Assembly: GCF_004322755.1 (NCBI RefSeq)
Contig: NZ_CP036401.1
Location: 4,650,001 to 4,714,000, forward strand
Origin: Pseudoduganella albidiflava
GTDB taxonomy: Bacteria; Pseudomonadota; Gammaproteobacteria; Burkholderiales; Burkholderiaceae_D
Length of the DNA stretch: 64,000 nucleotides
Direction: 5' to 3'
Every line of letters starts with the position of its first letter. The first letter of the stretch is position 1. The position numbers were made by a program, and so were the translations under genes. The notes beneath the pieces were generated by a model, which saw only the letters and a list, made by a program, of their open reading frames with translations, made no database searches and was not told where the DNA came from. Shown here one piece after another: positions 1-8,201 of this stretch.

Positions 1-1
1 C

Positions 2-1519
2 TACCGCAACCGCTTCTGCTGCGTGCGCGAAGCCGTGCCGCTGGTTCCCGTGGCCACCGCCCTGCCCCATGCCCACACGGCGCTGGGCCCGCAGACCGCA
101 CTCGTCGTCGGTGTCGCCAACGAAGTGGCCACCACGGTGCGTGATCACCAGGTGCGCGTGCAGTTCGCATGGCAGCGTGGCGCCTCCGCCAATGCCGGCG
201 GCATGCCGCACGATATCGATGAAGAAGGCAGCGCTCCCGGCGACGAACGCTCGGGCACTTGGGTGCGCGTGGCCGAGGCGCTGGCCGGCCCGAACTGGGG
301 CTCCCAGTTCACGCCGCGCATCGGCACCGAGGTATTGGTCGATTTCCTCGAAAACGACATCGACCGCCCTGTCATCGTCGCGCAGCTGTACACGGGCGCC
401 GATACGCCACCATTTTCGGCCGGCGTCGACTCGGGCGTAAACCATGCGGGCACGATTTCCGGCATCCACACCCAGAACTTCGACGGTGGCGGCTACAACC
501 AGTGGCAGCTCGACGACACGCAAGGCCAGCTGCGCATGCGCCTGGCCACCTCGCTGGCCGCTTCGCAGCTCAACCTCGGCTACCTGATCGCCCAGTCGCC
601 CGGCTCGGCCCAGCGCGGCAGCTATCGCGGCAGCGGCTTTGAATTGCGCACCGATGCCTGGGCCGTCGTACGCGGCGGCGAAGGCGTGCTGCTGACCACC
701 GCATCACGGCCGGGCCAGGGCTCCAGCGTCGCCTCGACACAGATGGACACCCTGGAAGCCGTCGGCTCGCTGAAGGCGGCGCAAAGGCTCGACGAGGCGG
801 TGCTCGAATCGGCCAAGGCGCAGCAGGCGCTGACCAGCGAGACCGCGGTGCAGGCACAGAAGGATGTGCTGGCGCTGATCGATCCGGAAGAAAAAGGCAA
901 GTACGAAGGTGCCGTCAACGGGCAGGATGCGTTGAAGGCGAAGGCCGGCACGCGCGAGCTCGATGGCTCAGCACCCGTCGAAAAATTCGGGGCGCCGCTG
1001 GTGGTGATGGATTCGACGTCCAGCATTAACTGGGCTTCACCCGCATCGACCGTGCTGTTCGCCGGCGAGCAGTTGCAGTGGTCGACCCAGTCGGACCTGC
1101 ACATGGCAGCGGCGCATACGGTGTCATCGGTCTCGGCCGAAGCGACCAGCTTGTACACCTATGAGGGTGGCGTGCAGGCGTTTGCCGGGAACGGACCGGT
1201 GTCATTGCAGGCGCATACCGACCAGCTGGAGATTTTGGCGGACAAGGAAGTGATCGTCATTTCCGTCAACGACTGCATCGAGATCAAGGCCAAGCAGAAG
1301 ATCGTGCTGCAGGCCGGGCAGTCGTCCGTGACGCTGGAGGGATCGAACATCACGTTTGCCTGCCCGGGGAATTTCACGGTGAAGGGCGGGAAGCATATCT
1401 TCGACAGTGGCGGCAACGAGGCTGCCAACCTGGCCGCCCTGCCTTCCGCTAAGACCACCATTTGCATTGAATGCCTGAAGAATGCTGCCGCCAAGGGCAG
1501 CAGTTTTCTGCGGCGCTGA
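2..1519 (+). CDS. vgrG: VgrG (T6SS tip protein), copy 1, 5' end outside window
   Basis: Trimeric spike protein at the tip of the T6SS Hcp tube, which carries effectors into target cells. The window opens inside the gene: reading from base 2, the residues match the interior of copy 2 (4735-7248) almost exactly, so about 330 N-terminal residues are missing here. Visible parts are the gp5-like OB domain (LVDFLENDIDRPVIVAQLY), the DUF2345 region, and repetitive beta-helix needle sequence near the end (NDCIEIKAKQKIVLQAGQ). The tail ends CIECLKNAAAKGSSFLRR, as in copy 2 but not copy 3. A DUF4123 adaptor starts 31 bp downstream, followed by toxin and immunity genes, so this VgrG probably delivers the Ntox15 toxin. 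Confidence 0.93.
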   Translation, partial: YRNRFCCVREAVPLVPVATALPHAHTALGPQTALVVGVANEVATTVRDHQVRVQFAWQRGASANAGGMPHDIDEEGSAPGDERSGTWVRVAEALAGPNWGSQFTPRIGTEVLVDFLENDIDRPVIVAQLYTGADTPPFSAGVDSGVNHAGTISGIHTQNFDGGGYNQWQLDDTQGQLRMRLATSLAASQLNLGYLIAQSPGSAQRGSYRGSGFELRTDAWAVVRGGEGVLLTTASRPGQGSSVASTQMDTLEAVGSLKAAQRLDEAVLESAKAQQALTSETAVQAQKDVLALIDPEEKGKYEGAVNGQDALKAKAGTRELDGSAPVEKFGAPLVVMDSTSSINWASPASTVLFAGEQLQWSTQSDLHMAAAHTVSSVSAEATSLYTYEGGVQAFAGNGPVSLQAHTDQLEILADKEVIVISVNDCIEIKAKQKIVLQAGQSSVTLEGSNITFACPGNFTVKGGKHIFDSGGNEAANLAALPSAKTTICIECLKNAAAKGSSFLRR

Positions 1520-1549
1520 CGCGCCCGCTGCTTACGATATCGACGACTC

Positions 1550-2482
1550 ATGACTAGCCATCCTTCTGCATCCGATGTCGATCCCCAGATCGACCGCGCG
1601 TTCGCCCTCATCGACCTGGCTGCCCATGATGGCGCATTTGATGGACTGGTCGCGCAATTTCCCACTGTGCGGTGGGAATCGCTGTTCGCCAACACGCCAG
1701 AAGCTCACCTGCTGTCGGCTGCCCCATTGCTGATCGACCTGGATCCGGCACAGGACAACAAAGCACTCGTTTCTTGGCTTGTCAGCAAAGAGCGCCTTTC
1801 TCCCAGCGTCACATGGATCAAGAGCCGATTCGGGCTGCAAGCGCTTGCCGCGATGTTGACCCGCCGATTGACCTGTCGCATCAACGACGGCGAAGAAGTC
1901 TTGTTGCGGTTCTACGATCCGCGGGTGTTGCTCGGTCTCCCCAGCGCACTGACTCCAGTCCAGAAAAAATTCTTCTTTGCCCCCGTTGTCAGCTGGACCG
2001 CGTGGGAGTTCCGCCGGCAAGCTTATTACGGCATCGACGCCGAGCCGGCAACAGCTGCCGAGATCTCGGCGTTCTCCGTGATGCCTATTACGCTCGACGA
2101 GCGCCAGCGCGAACGCTTGATGTACTACGACAAGGAAGCGCTATACGACAGCATCGTGACGCACTGGGAAGAAAACAGTCCTGAAGCGATCGGCGATATG
2201 GAACCCGATATGGTGCGCGAGGCCGCTATCGCGGCGGTGGCGCGCTGCGATAGCTACGGCATTCACAACGCCGACGACCAGCATTTGTTCGCCGGCCTCA
2301 TGATGCGCGTATCCCCCTCGTTCGATGCGCATCCGATGGTGCTCAGTTACCTGCGTGACGAAACAATCCCGCCGCAAGAGCGGTTAAGCAAAATGATCGA
2401 CGAATTGCCGCCAGCGATCTGGCGTCAGATCGGGGCAGATAAACGTTACGAAGCGCTGTTCGAACACGCGCTGCCGGCGTGA
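1550..2482 (+). CDS. DUF4123 T6SS effector adaptor/chaperone, copy 1
   Basis: Members of this family (Tap/TEC) hold a cognate effector and load it onto a VgrG tip in the cytoplasm. The 310-residue product has the DUF4123 pattern: a short hydrophobic N-terminal block, the RFYDPRVL segment near residue 125, and a helical second half with LMYYDKEALYD near residue 192. It is strongly similar along its whole length to the second adaptor at 7270-8187, including that segment and the C-terminal RYEALFEH. It lies between vgrG copy 1 (31 bp upstream) and a toxin gene (26 bp downstream), in the usual vgrG-adaptor-effector-immunity order. Family assignment is by pattern recognition; the effector partner is inferred from position. 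Confidence 0.88.
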   Translation: MTSHPSASDVDPQIDRAFALIDLAAHDGAFDGLVAQFPTVRWESLFANTPEAHLLSAAPLLIDLDPAQDNKALVSWLVSKERLSPSVTWIKSRFGLQALAAMLTRRLTCRINDGEEVLLRFYDPRVLLGLPSALTPVQKKFFFAPVVSWTAWEFRRQAYYGIDAEPATAAEISAFSVMPITLDERQRERLMYYDKEALYDSIVTHWEENSPEAIGDMEPDMVREAAIAAVARCDSYGIHNADDQHLFAGLMMRVSPSFDAHPMVLSYLRDETIPPQERLSKMIDELPPAIWRQIGADKRYEALFEHALPA

Positions 2483-2507
2483 TGCCCCTTCAACAAAGCG
2501 AGAACGT

Positions 2508-3515
2508 ATGACGGGCGGTATCAATTTAAACACGAGGATTGCGCAGGCAACCAAAGCGCTGGCCGATATCGACAGTGAACTGGCATGGGAGATGGCAGGC
2601 ACTGCCGCAGATGCCGCAGGTGTGATCGATCCCACGCCTACGTCCGACCTGATCGGTGCCGGAATTGCCTTGCGAAATGGCGACTTCCTAGGCGCCGGGC
2701 TGAGCATAGCCAGCACGCTCCCATACCTTGGCGACGCAGCAGCTAAGCCGGTGAAGGCTGCTCGGGCTACGAAGCGCTTGCTGGGACTCAAGAAGAAAAA
2801 AGCGGTCATCGAGAAGGAGCTCGCTGATCTCAACGTGCTGAAAAAGCAGGAAGAAGCAGCCGAGGCCGCAGCGAAAGAAGCTAAGATTGGCAAGGATGCC
2901 AAGAAGCCTGCGGATCGTGAGAAGGATGCTGCGCAGGACGAGAAGGCTGCAACCAAAGACTCGAAAGATAAGGATTGCGAGGATTGCGGCAAGACTGGCA
3001 AGCCGCTGAAGAAGATGAAGAAGGTTAAGGTCGATCCTTGCTTTAGCCCTAAGAAACTTGATCCGTCGAAAGCCAAAGAATTTTCAGAACAGCTTAAGCG
3101 ACAAGAGGAAGCTCTCAATCGGATGACTGTAAAGGAATATAATGACGCAAGGGCATATTTTGAAAAAAATAAGCGTAGCGGAACAGGGAAGGCACAGAAG
3201 GATGCACGGAAAGACTATGAGGGATCTCTAATTAGTGATCTTACCGAAGAGTACATTGAGGCTGATGTTCCAAATGCGCGCGATGCTGCGATTAAAAAGG
3301 CGAAAGAACTAATGAAAGATATTGCCGCATTGCACGAACCCGATATGATTGCAGGCGGGCAGGATGTCGTCACAAGCATGGGTGACCGTGGTGTTAACTC
3401 ATCAATTGGAAGCCAATGGCGTAACCGTGTTAAGTCAATTGATGTTGAAACACAAAAAATTCCACTCGATGTACAATCCACCACTAAGATGAATGTCAAA
3501 TTACCGATTTGTTAA
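2508..3515 (+). CDS. T6SS polymorphic toxin with Ntox15 (Tde1-like) nuclease domain
   Basis: Predicted antibacterial DNase effector of 335 residues. Residues 1-90 form a trafficking domain (DPTPTSDLIGAG, GAGLSIASTLPYLGDA) shared with the toxin at 8202-9257. Residues about 90-165 are a lysine/alanine-rich charged linker ending in the KDKDCEDCG joint. From about residue 180 the sequence matches Ntox15 (CFSPKKLDP..., MTVKEYNDAR), with the catalytic-type motif H276-E-P-D279 in LHEPDMIAGG and the conserved block MGDRGVNSSIGSQW. The HxxD motif is what Agrobacterium Tde1/Tde2 DNases need, as known for that family. The C-terminal third is AT-richer than the N-terminus, as expected for a swapped-in toxin module. 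The start has no strong competitor. The immunity gene follows 3 bp after the stop. Confidence 0.88.
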   Translation: MTGGINLNTRIAQATKALADIDSELAWEMAGTAADAAGVIDPTPTSDLIGAGIALRNGDFLGAGLSIASTLPYLGDAAAKPVKAARATKRLLGLKKKKAVIEKELADLNVLKKQEEAAEAAAKEAKIGKDAKKPADREKDAAQDEKAATKDSKDKDCEDCGKTGKPLKKMKKVKVDPCFSPKKLDPSKAKEFSEQLKRQEEALNRMTVKEYNDARAYFEKNKRSGTGKAQKDARKDYEGSLISDLTEEYIEADVPNARDAAIKKAKELMKDIAALHEPDMIAGGQDVVTSMGDRGVNSSIGSQWRNRVKSIDVETQKIPLDVQSTTKMNVKLPIC

Positions 3516-3518
3516 GCC

Positions 3519-4157
3519 ATGAACAAACATTTTGCAGAATTTGTAGAGATCTTTGCACCGCAAGTTGACCGAGCAACCCCACCGTCTGACCAACTTGACA
3601 ATCTAAAAAAACGTCTCCCAAACGCTTTGATCGATTTTTGGACAACAGCGGGTTGGTCAGGCTATGCGGACGGACTTTTGTGGAGCACCAACCCGGAAGA
3701 GTTTGCTCCTGCCCTTGACGCATGGTTGGGTCAAACTTCCTTGGCGAAACAAGATGAATATTCCGTAGTTGCTCGCAGTGCTTTTGGAAAACTGTTTCTG
3801 TGGGGCAGGAATAGCGGCATGAGCGTTATTATCAATCCGCATATGGCGTCCGTCACTACAATTGAGAATAGCTTTTCTCCGGATCGGGCCGATAACCATA
3901 TATCTGCATTCTTTCTCTCGAAATCTAAAGATTATTTTGATTTCGATGACGCCAACGATAAACCTTTATTTTCCCGTGCATTACGAAAACTGGGCCCACT
4001 CAAGGGTGACGAGATGTATGCTTTCGCCCCAGCTTGTGGCTTGGGGGGTATTCCCAAGCTCGATAATCTGATAGTAGAAAAAATCGTGCCGCACTTAGTA
4101 TTCTTAGCACAACTTTCAGAAATCGAATTCCGTCATTTAAATGTCCGGCGAAAGTGA
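3519..4157 (+). CDS. Tdi1-like immunity protein (GAD-like + DUF1851)
   Basis: Probable cytoplasmic immunity protein for the Ntox15 toxin immediately upstream (3-bp gap). The 212 residues show the GAD-like N-terminal half (FAEFVEIFAPQVD; LPNALIDFWTTAGWSGYADG; FGKLFLWGRNSG) and the DUF1851 C-terminal half (KDYFDFDDAND; LGPLKGDEMYAFAPACGLGG). The same two-domain layout is known for Tdi1, the partner of the Ntox15 DNase Tde1, so domain type and gene order support each other. The gene is clearly AT-richer than flanking DNA, typical of horizontally exchanged immunity genes. Its last about 33 residues (from the GG near residue 180) reappear, diverged, at the end of the 71-codon ORF at 12362-12577. 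Confidence 0.87.
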   Translation: MNKHFAEFVEIFAPQVDRATPPSDQLDNLKKRLPNALIDFWTTAGWSGYADGLLWSTNPEEFAPALDAWLGQTSLAKQDEYSVVARSAFGKLFLWGRNSGMSVIINPHMASVTTIENSFSPDRADNHISAFFLSKSKDYFDFDDANDKPLFSRALRKLGPLKGDEMYAFAPACGLGGIPKLDNLIVEKIVPHLVFLAQLSEIEFRHLNVRRK

Positions 4158-4344
4158 TCGGCGCTCCGCTCAGCAGTTAGGTGTGCAAGGCCGAGCACTC
4201 GATTCTCAAAATTCAGCAAATTATTAACAAATAACGTTTTCTCCATGAACGTTACTTTGTACGGTCAATATTTCTTTAAGCAGGTCTTTTTGCTTAGGAT
4301 CCGCGCCTGAGTTAATAACGCACGCCGATCTTTCACTCTGCTGA
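4158..4344. other. Gene-poor junction between cassette 1 and cassette 2
   Basis: AT-rich spacer after the first immunity gene. No convincing plus-strand gene is present. A minus-strand open frame of 61 codons (4224-4409, ending ...VHGENVIC) crosses the junction, but it has no recognisable family and its start would lie in the TssL-like fragment. The spacer marks where two cassettes were joined. Confidence 0.4.
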
Positions 4345-4620
4345 GCCTTTCCTCTCTCAGGCAAGTGCACAATCAATCCTGCTGAGGGCAAGCGCGCCGG
4401 CTTTGCCACGCATGCCGACCGGCCCGATCAGATCGTGAACAAGCTGTGCAGCGACTTCCCGCTGTGGGTGCTGGCGACGATGTTCATGCTGATCTGCGCG
4501 CTCGGATACATCGGCCTGCGCACCATGATCGGCAAGAACATCGAACAGCGGATGGCGGCCTACAACGATGTCGTCAAGATGGCGCCGCGCGCGGCCAACC
4601 TGACCATCACCCTGCCCTGA
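4345..4620 (+). pseudogene. 3' fragment of a TssL/DotU-like T6SS membrane protein
   Basis: An open frame with no upstream start runs from just after a stop at 4342-4344 into a short C-terminal segment containing one transmembrane helix (FPLWVLATMFMLICALGYIG) followed by a charged stretch and the end ANLTITLP. One C-terminal anchor helix followed by a short periplasmic tail is the layout of TssL (DotU/IcmH), but the piece is too short for a firm assignment. A GTG at 4435 could restart it, giving 61 residues. The stop codon overlaps an ATG (TGATG at 4618-4622), the probable original start of vgrG copy 2, so this is likely the tail of the gene that once preceded the ancestral vgrG. Confidence 0.45.
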
Positions 4621-4734
4621 TGGACCCGCATTCCATCATTTGGGCACTGTGGCGCTTCGGCACTGGGTTCGCCGCAGCATGCCCGGCTGATCACGCTCGC
4701 CAGCGCGCAGGATCGCAGCCTGCCCGAATCGCTG

Positions 4735-7248
4735 ATGGCCGAACGCTTCGCCGGCCGCGAAGCCGTCAACGAGCTGTATGCGTTCGATGTCGACGCCCTC
4801 AGCACCTCGACCGACCTGCCGCTCGACGCCTTCATCGGCGAAGAGCTGACCGTCACGCTGCTGCAGCCGGACGACTCGCGCCGCGCCTGGCACGGCATCT
4901 GCACCCGCGCCGACTGGCTCGGTGCCGATGGCGGCGTGGCGCGCTACCGCCTGCACCTGGAACCGGCGCTGGCCCTGCTGCGCCTGCGCCGCGACAGCTA
5001 CATCTTCCAGGACAAGAACGCGCAGGACATCGTCACCGAACTGTTCGCCGACTATCCGCAACTGCGCTTCGAGTTCGACGTCACCCAGGAACTGGCCACG
5101 CGCCCGATCTGCACCCAGTACCGCGAAAGCGACTACGACTTCTTCGTGCGCCTGATGGCTTCCGAAGGCCTGTCGTGGCGCTTCGAGCATGACCAGGCCG
5201 AAGCGACCGGCGACGGCCAGGCGCGCCACAAGCTGGTGATCTTCGACAGCCTGGCCGCCGCCCCGGCCACGCCCGGCAATCCGGCGATCCGTTTCCACGG
5301 CATGCGCGCCAGCGACACGGACGACGCCATCGACGCCTTCGGCGCACGCCGGCAAGTGCGCGCCAACGCGGTATCGATCAGCAGCTGGGATCCGGCACAG
5401 GTAATGGCACCGGCCGCCGAACAGCAATCGATGCTCGACGCCGGCGAAGTGCCGCCACTGCCGGTATTCGACGGCAGCGGCGAGCGCATCGCCAGCGACG
5501 ATGGCGATAGCCACAGCCAGCTGATGCTGCAGGCGCTGGAACTGGAAAACAAGCTGTTTACGGGCGAAGGCGCGGTGCGGCGCCTGGCCGCTGGTCACGC
5601 ATTCCAACTGACCCAGCACGAGCGCTACGAAGGCGACAATGCCTTCAAGGTGCTGTGGGTCGAGCACGAGGCGCGCAACAACTTCGAGCCCCAACTGGCC
5701 GACCGGCACGCAAAGGTCGAACCGGGTACCTACCGCAACCGCTTCTGCTGCGTGCGCGAAGCGGTGCCGCTGGTCCCTGTGGCCACCGCCCTGCCCCATG
5801 CCCACACGGCGCTGGGCCCGCAGACCGCCCTCGTCGTCGGCGTCGCCAACGAAGTGGCCACCACCGTACGCGATCATCAGGTGCGCGTGCAGTTCGCATG
5901 GCAGCGTGGCGCCTCCGCCAATGCCGGTGGCATGCCGCACGATATCGATGAAGAAGGCAGCGCTCCCGGCGACGAACGCTCGGGCACCTGGGTGCGCGTG
6001 GCCGAAGCGCTGGCCGGCCCGAACTGGGGTTCGCAGTTCACGCCGCGCATCGGCACCGAGGTATTAGTCGATTTCCTCGAAAACGACATCGACCGCCCTG
6101 TCATCGTCGCGCAGCTGTACACGGGCGCCGATACGCCGCCGTTTTCGGCCGGCGTCGATTCGGGCGTAAACCATGCGGGCACGATTTCCGGCATCCACAC
6201 CCAGAACTTCGACGGCGGCGGCTACAACCAGTGGCAGCTCGACGACACGCAGGGCCAACTGCGCATGCGCGTGGCCACCTCGCTGGCCGCTTCGCAGCTC
6301 AACCTCGGCTACCTGATCGCCCAGTCGCCCGGGTCCGCCCAGCGCGGCAGCTATCGGGGCAGCGGCTTTGAATTGCGCACCGATGCCTGGGCCGTGGTGC
6401 GCGGCGGCGAAGGCGTGCTGCTGACCACCGCATCACGGCCGGGCCAGGGTTCCGGCGTCGCCTCGACGCAGATGGACACGCTGGAAGCCGTCGGCTCGCT
6501 GAAGGCGGCACAAAGGCTCGACGAGGCGGTGCTCGAATCGGCCAAGGCGCAGCAGGCGCTGACCAGCGAAGCCGCGGTGCAGGCACAGAAGGATGTGCTG
6601 GCGCTGATCGATCCGGAAGAGAAAGGCAAGTACGAAGGTGCCGTCAACGGGCAGGATGCGTTGAAGGCGAAGGCCGGCACGCGCGAGCTCGATGGCTCAG
6701 CACCCGTCGAAAAATTCGGGGCGCCGCTGGTGGTGATGGATTCGACATCCACCGTCAACTGGGCTTCACCCGCATCGACCGTGCTGTTCGCCGGCGAGCA
6801 GTTGCAGTGGTCGACCCAGTCGGACCTGCACATGGCGGCCGCGCACACCGTGTCTTCCGTCTCGGCCGAAGCGACCGGCTTGTATACGTATGAAGGCGGC
6901 GTGCAGGCGTTTGCCGGGAACGGACCGGTGTCGCTCCAGGCTCACACCGACCAGCTGGAGATTTTGGCGGACAAGGAAGTGATCGTCATTTCCGTCAACG
7001 ACTGCATCGAGATCAAGGCCAAGCAGAAGATCGTGCTGCAGGCCGGGCAGTCGTCCGTGACGCTGGAGGGATCGAATATCACGTTTGCCTGCCCGGGGAA
7101 TTTCACGGTGAAGGGTGGGAAGCATATCTTCGACAGTGGCGGCAACGAGGCTGCCAGCCTGCCCGCCCTGCCTTCCGCGAAAACCACCATTTGCATTGAA
7201 TGCCTGAAGAATGCTGCCGCGAAGGGCAGCAGCTTCCTGCGGCGCTGA
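4735..7248 (+). CDS. vgrG: VgrG (T6SS tip protein), copy 2, with probable N-terminal frameshift
   Basis: The only near-complete vgrG here. The 837-residue form from ATG 4735 has the gp27/GPD-like N-terminal region (FAGREAVNELYAFDVDAL; YRESDYDFFVRLMASEGLSW near residue 140), the gp5-like OB domain, DUF2345 and the beta-helix needle, ending CIECLKNAAAKGSSFLRR. The natural start appears to be the ATG at 4620, which overlaps the upstream stop and encodes MDPHSIIWALWRFGTG in another frame. The reading then jumps to the vgrG frame (GSPQHARLITLASAQ) if one G of the GGG at 4665-4667 is skipped. The gene therefore either carries a one-base insertion or starts late at 4735 without its first residues. 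DUF4123, HNH-type toxin and immunity genes follow. Confidence 0.9.
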   Translation: MAERFAGREAVNELYAFDVDALSTSTDLPLDAFIGEELTVTLLQPDDSRRAWHGICTRADWLGADGGVARYRLHLEPALALLRLRRDSYIFQDKNAQDIVTELFADYPQLRFEFDVTQELATRPICTQYRESDYDFFVRLMASEGLSWRFEHDQAEATGDGQARHKLVIFDSLAAAPATPGNPAIRFHGMRASDTDDAIDAFGARRQVRANAVSISSWDPAQVMAPAAEQQSMLDAGEVPPLPVFDGSGERIASDDGDSHSQLMLQALELENKLFTGEGAVRRLAAGHAFQLTQHERYEGDNAFKVLWVEHEARNNFEPQLADRHAKVEPGTYRNRFCCVREAVPLVPVATALPHAHTALGPQTALVVGVANEVATTVRDHQVRVQFAWQRGASANAGGMPHDIDEEGSAPGDERSGTWVRVAEALAGPNWGSQFTPRIGTEVLVDFLENDIDRPVIVAQLYTGADTPPFSAGVDSGVNHAGTISGIHTQNFDGGGYNQWQLDDTQGQLRMRVATSLAASQLNLGYLIAQSPGSAQRGSYRGSGFELRTDAWAVVRGGEGVLLTTASRPGQGSGVASTQMDTLEAVGSLKAAQRLDEAVLESAKAQQALTSEAAVQAQKDVLALIDPEEKGKYEGAVNGQDALKAKAGTRELDGSAPVEKFGAPLVVMDSTSTVNWASPASTVLFAGEQLQWSTQSDLHMAAAHTVSSVSAEATGLYTYEGGVQAFAGNGPVSLQAHTDQLEILADKEVIVISVNDCIEIKAKQKIVLQAGQSSVTLEGSNITFACPGNFTVKGGKHIFDSGGNEAASLPALPSAKTTICIECLKNAAAKGSSFLRR

Positions 7249-7269
7249 CGCGCGACAACGATTTTATCC

Positions 7270-8187
7270 ATGCTCAATCAAGACCAAGGCCCCATCCAGC
7301 GCTACGCCCTCGTCGATTGCGCCGTCCATGACGACGCTTTCAGAGAACTGACCAGCCGGTTCGCAAGTGTCCGCTGGTATTCGCTGTTCGAAGACACGCC
7401 TGAAGAAGACCTGTTGTCGGCCTCGCCGATTCTCATCGAAGTCCCGGCCGACGATACACGCAGCGCCTTGCACGAATGGCTGCTGCCGTACGAACGCAGG
7501 ACGCCGAGCGTCACCTGGATCGACAGCCACCTCAGCCTGCCGGTATTGGGCTCGATGCTCACCAGCCGCATGCCCTGCGTGATCAACGACGATGACCTCG
7601 TGGTGCTGCGTTTCTGGGACCCGCGCATCCTGCTGGGACTGCCCTCCGCCCTCGACGCCGAGCAACGGCGGCACTTCTTCGCGCCCGTGCGCGAATGGAC
7701 GGCATGGGAACCACGACGCCGGCAGTACTACACGATCACCGCGCCGTCCGATGCGGCACCCGTGCCGCGGTATGTCGCGATGCCGATGCCGCTGACCGAC
7801 GCACAACGCGAGCAGCTGATGTATTACGACAAAGAGGTGCTGTACGACCGGATCGTGCAGCATTGGGTGGAAACCTGCCCGGAGTCGCTCGATGGAATGG
7901 AACACGCCATGGTCCGTGAAATCGCCATCGCGGCCGTTGCCCGCTGCTCCAGCTATGGCATCCACACTGCCGATGACCAGGTTCTGTTCGCAGGATTGAT
8001 GATGTCCGTCTCTCCTTCGTTCGACGACCATCCCTCGGTGCGACGCGGCTTGCGCGACGAATCCATCCCGCCGGATGAACGCCTGGAGCGTGTCATCGAC
8101 GATCTTGATGAAGCGGTGTGGGACCAGATCGCTCAGAACAAGCGCTATGACGCGCTGTTCGAACATCAACCATCGGCCCTGGCCTAA
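7270..8187 (+). CDS. DUF4123 T6SS effector adaptor/chaperone, copy 2
   Basis: Second adaptor, 305 residues, paralogous to the one at 1550-2482. Both contain the SVTWI, CxINDxxxVLRFxDPRxLLGLPSAL and LMYYDKE blocks and end in a RYxALFEH motif. By family role it should bind the toxin encoded 14 bp downstream (8202-9257) and attach it to VgrG copy 2, whose gene ends 21 bp upstream. GC content is high, like vgrG, in contrast to the AT-richer toxin tail and immunity gene. Divergence from copy 1 is much greater than between the vgrG copies, which suggests that the vgrG repeats are kept alike by recombination while the adaptors are not. Confidence 0.88.
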   Translation: MLNQDQGPIQRYALVDCAVHDDAFRELTSRFASVRWYSLFEDTPEEDLLSASPILIEVPADDTRSALHEWLLPYERRTPSVTWIDSHLSLPVLGSMLTSRMPCVINDDDLVVLRFWDPRILLGLPSALDAEQRRHFFAPVREWTAWEPRRRQYYTITAPSDAAPVPRYVAMPMPLTDAQREQLMYYDKEVLYDRIVQHWVETCPESLDGMEHAMVREIAIAAVARCSSYGIHTADDQVLFAGLMMSVSPSFDDHPSVRRGLRDESIPPDERLERVIDDLDEAVWDQIAQNKRYDALFEHQPSALA

Positions 8188-8201
8188 GCGAAGGGATAAC
8201 G

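Noticed and set aside
4224..4409. Minus-strand 61-codon ORF as a gene
   Set aside because: Crosses a junction, starts inside the TssL-like fragment and has no recognised family; kept only as an observation.
4636..5940. Long minus-strand open frame (434 codons) opposite vgrG copy 2
   Set aside because: It is antisense to a strongly conserved vgrG and arises from GC-rich codon bias; arginine/alanine/histidine-rich translation with no domain.
7264..8169. Minus-strand open frame of 301 codons opposite the second DUF4123 gene
   Set aside because: Antisense to a clear family member; no ribosome site or recognisable domain.
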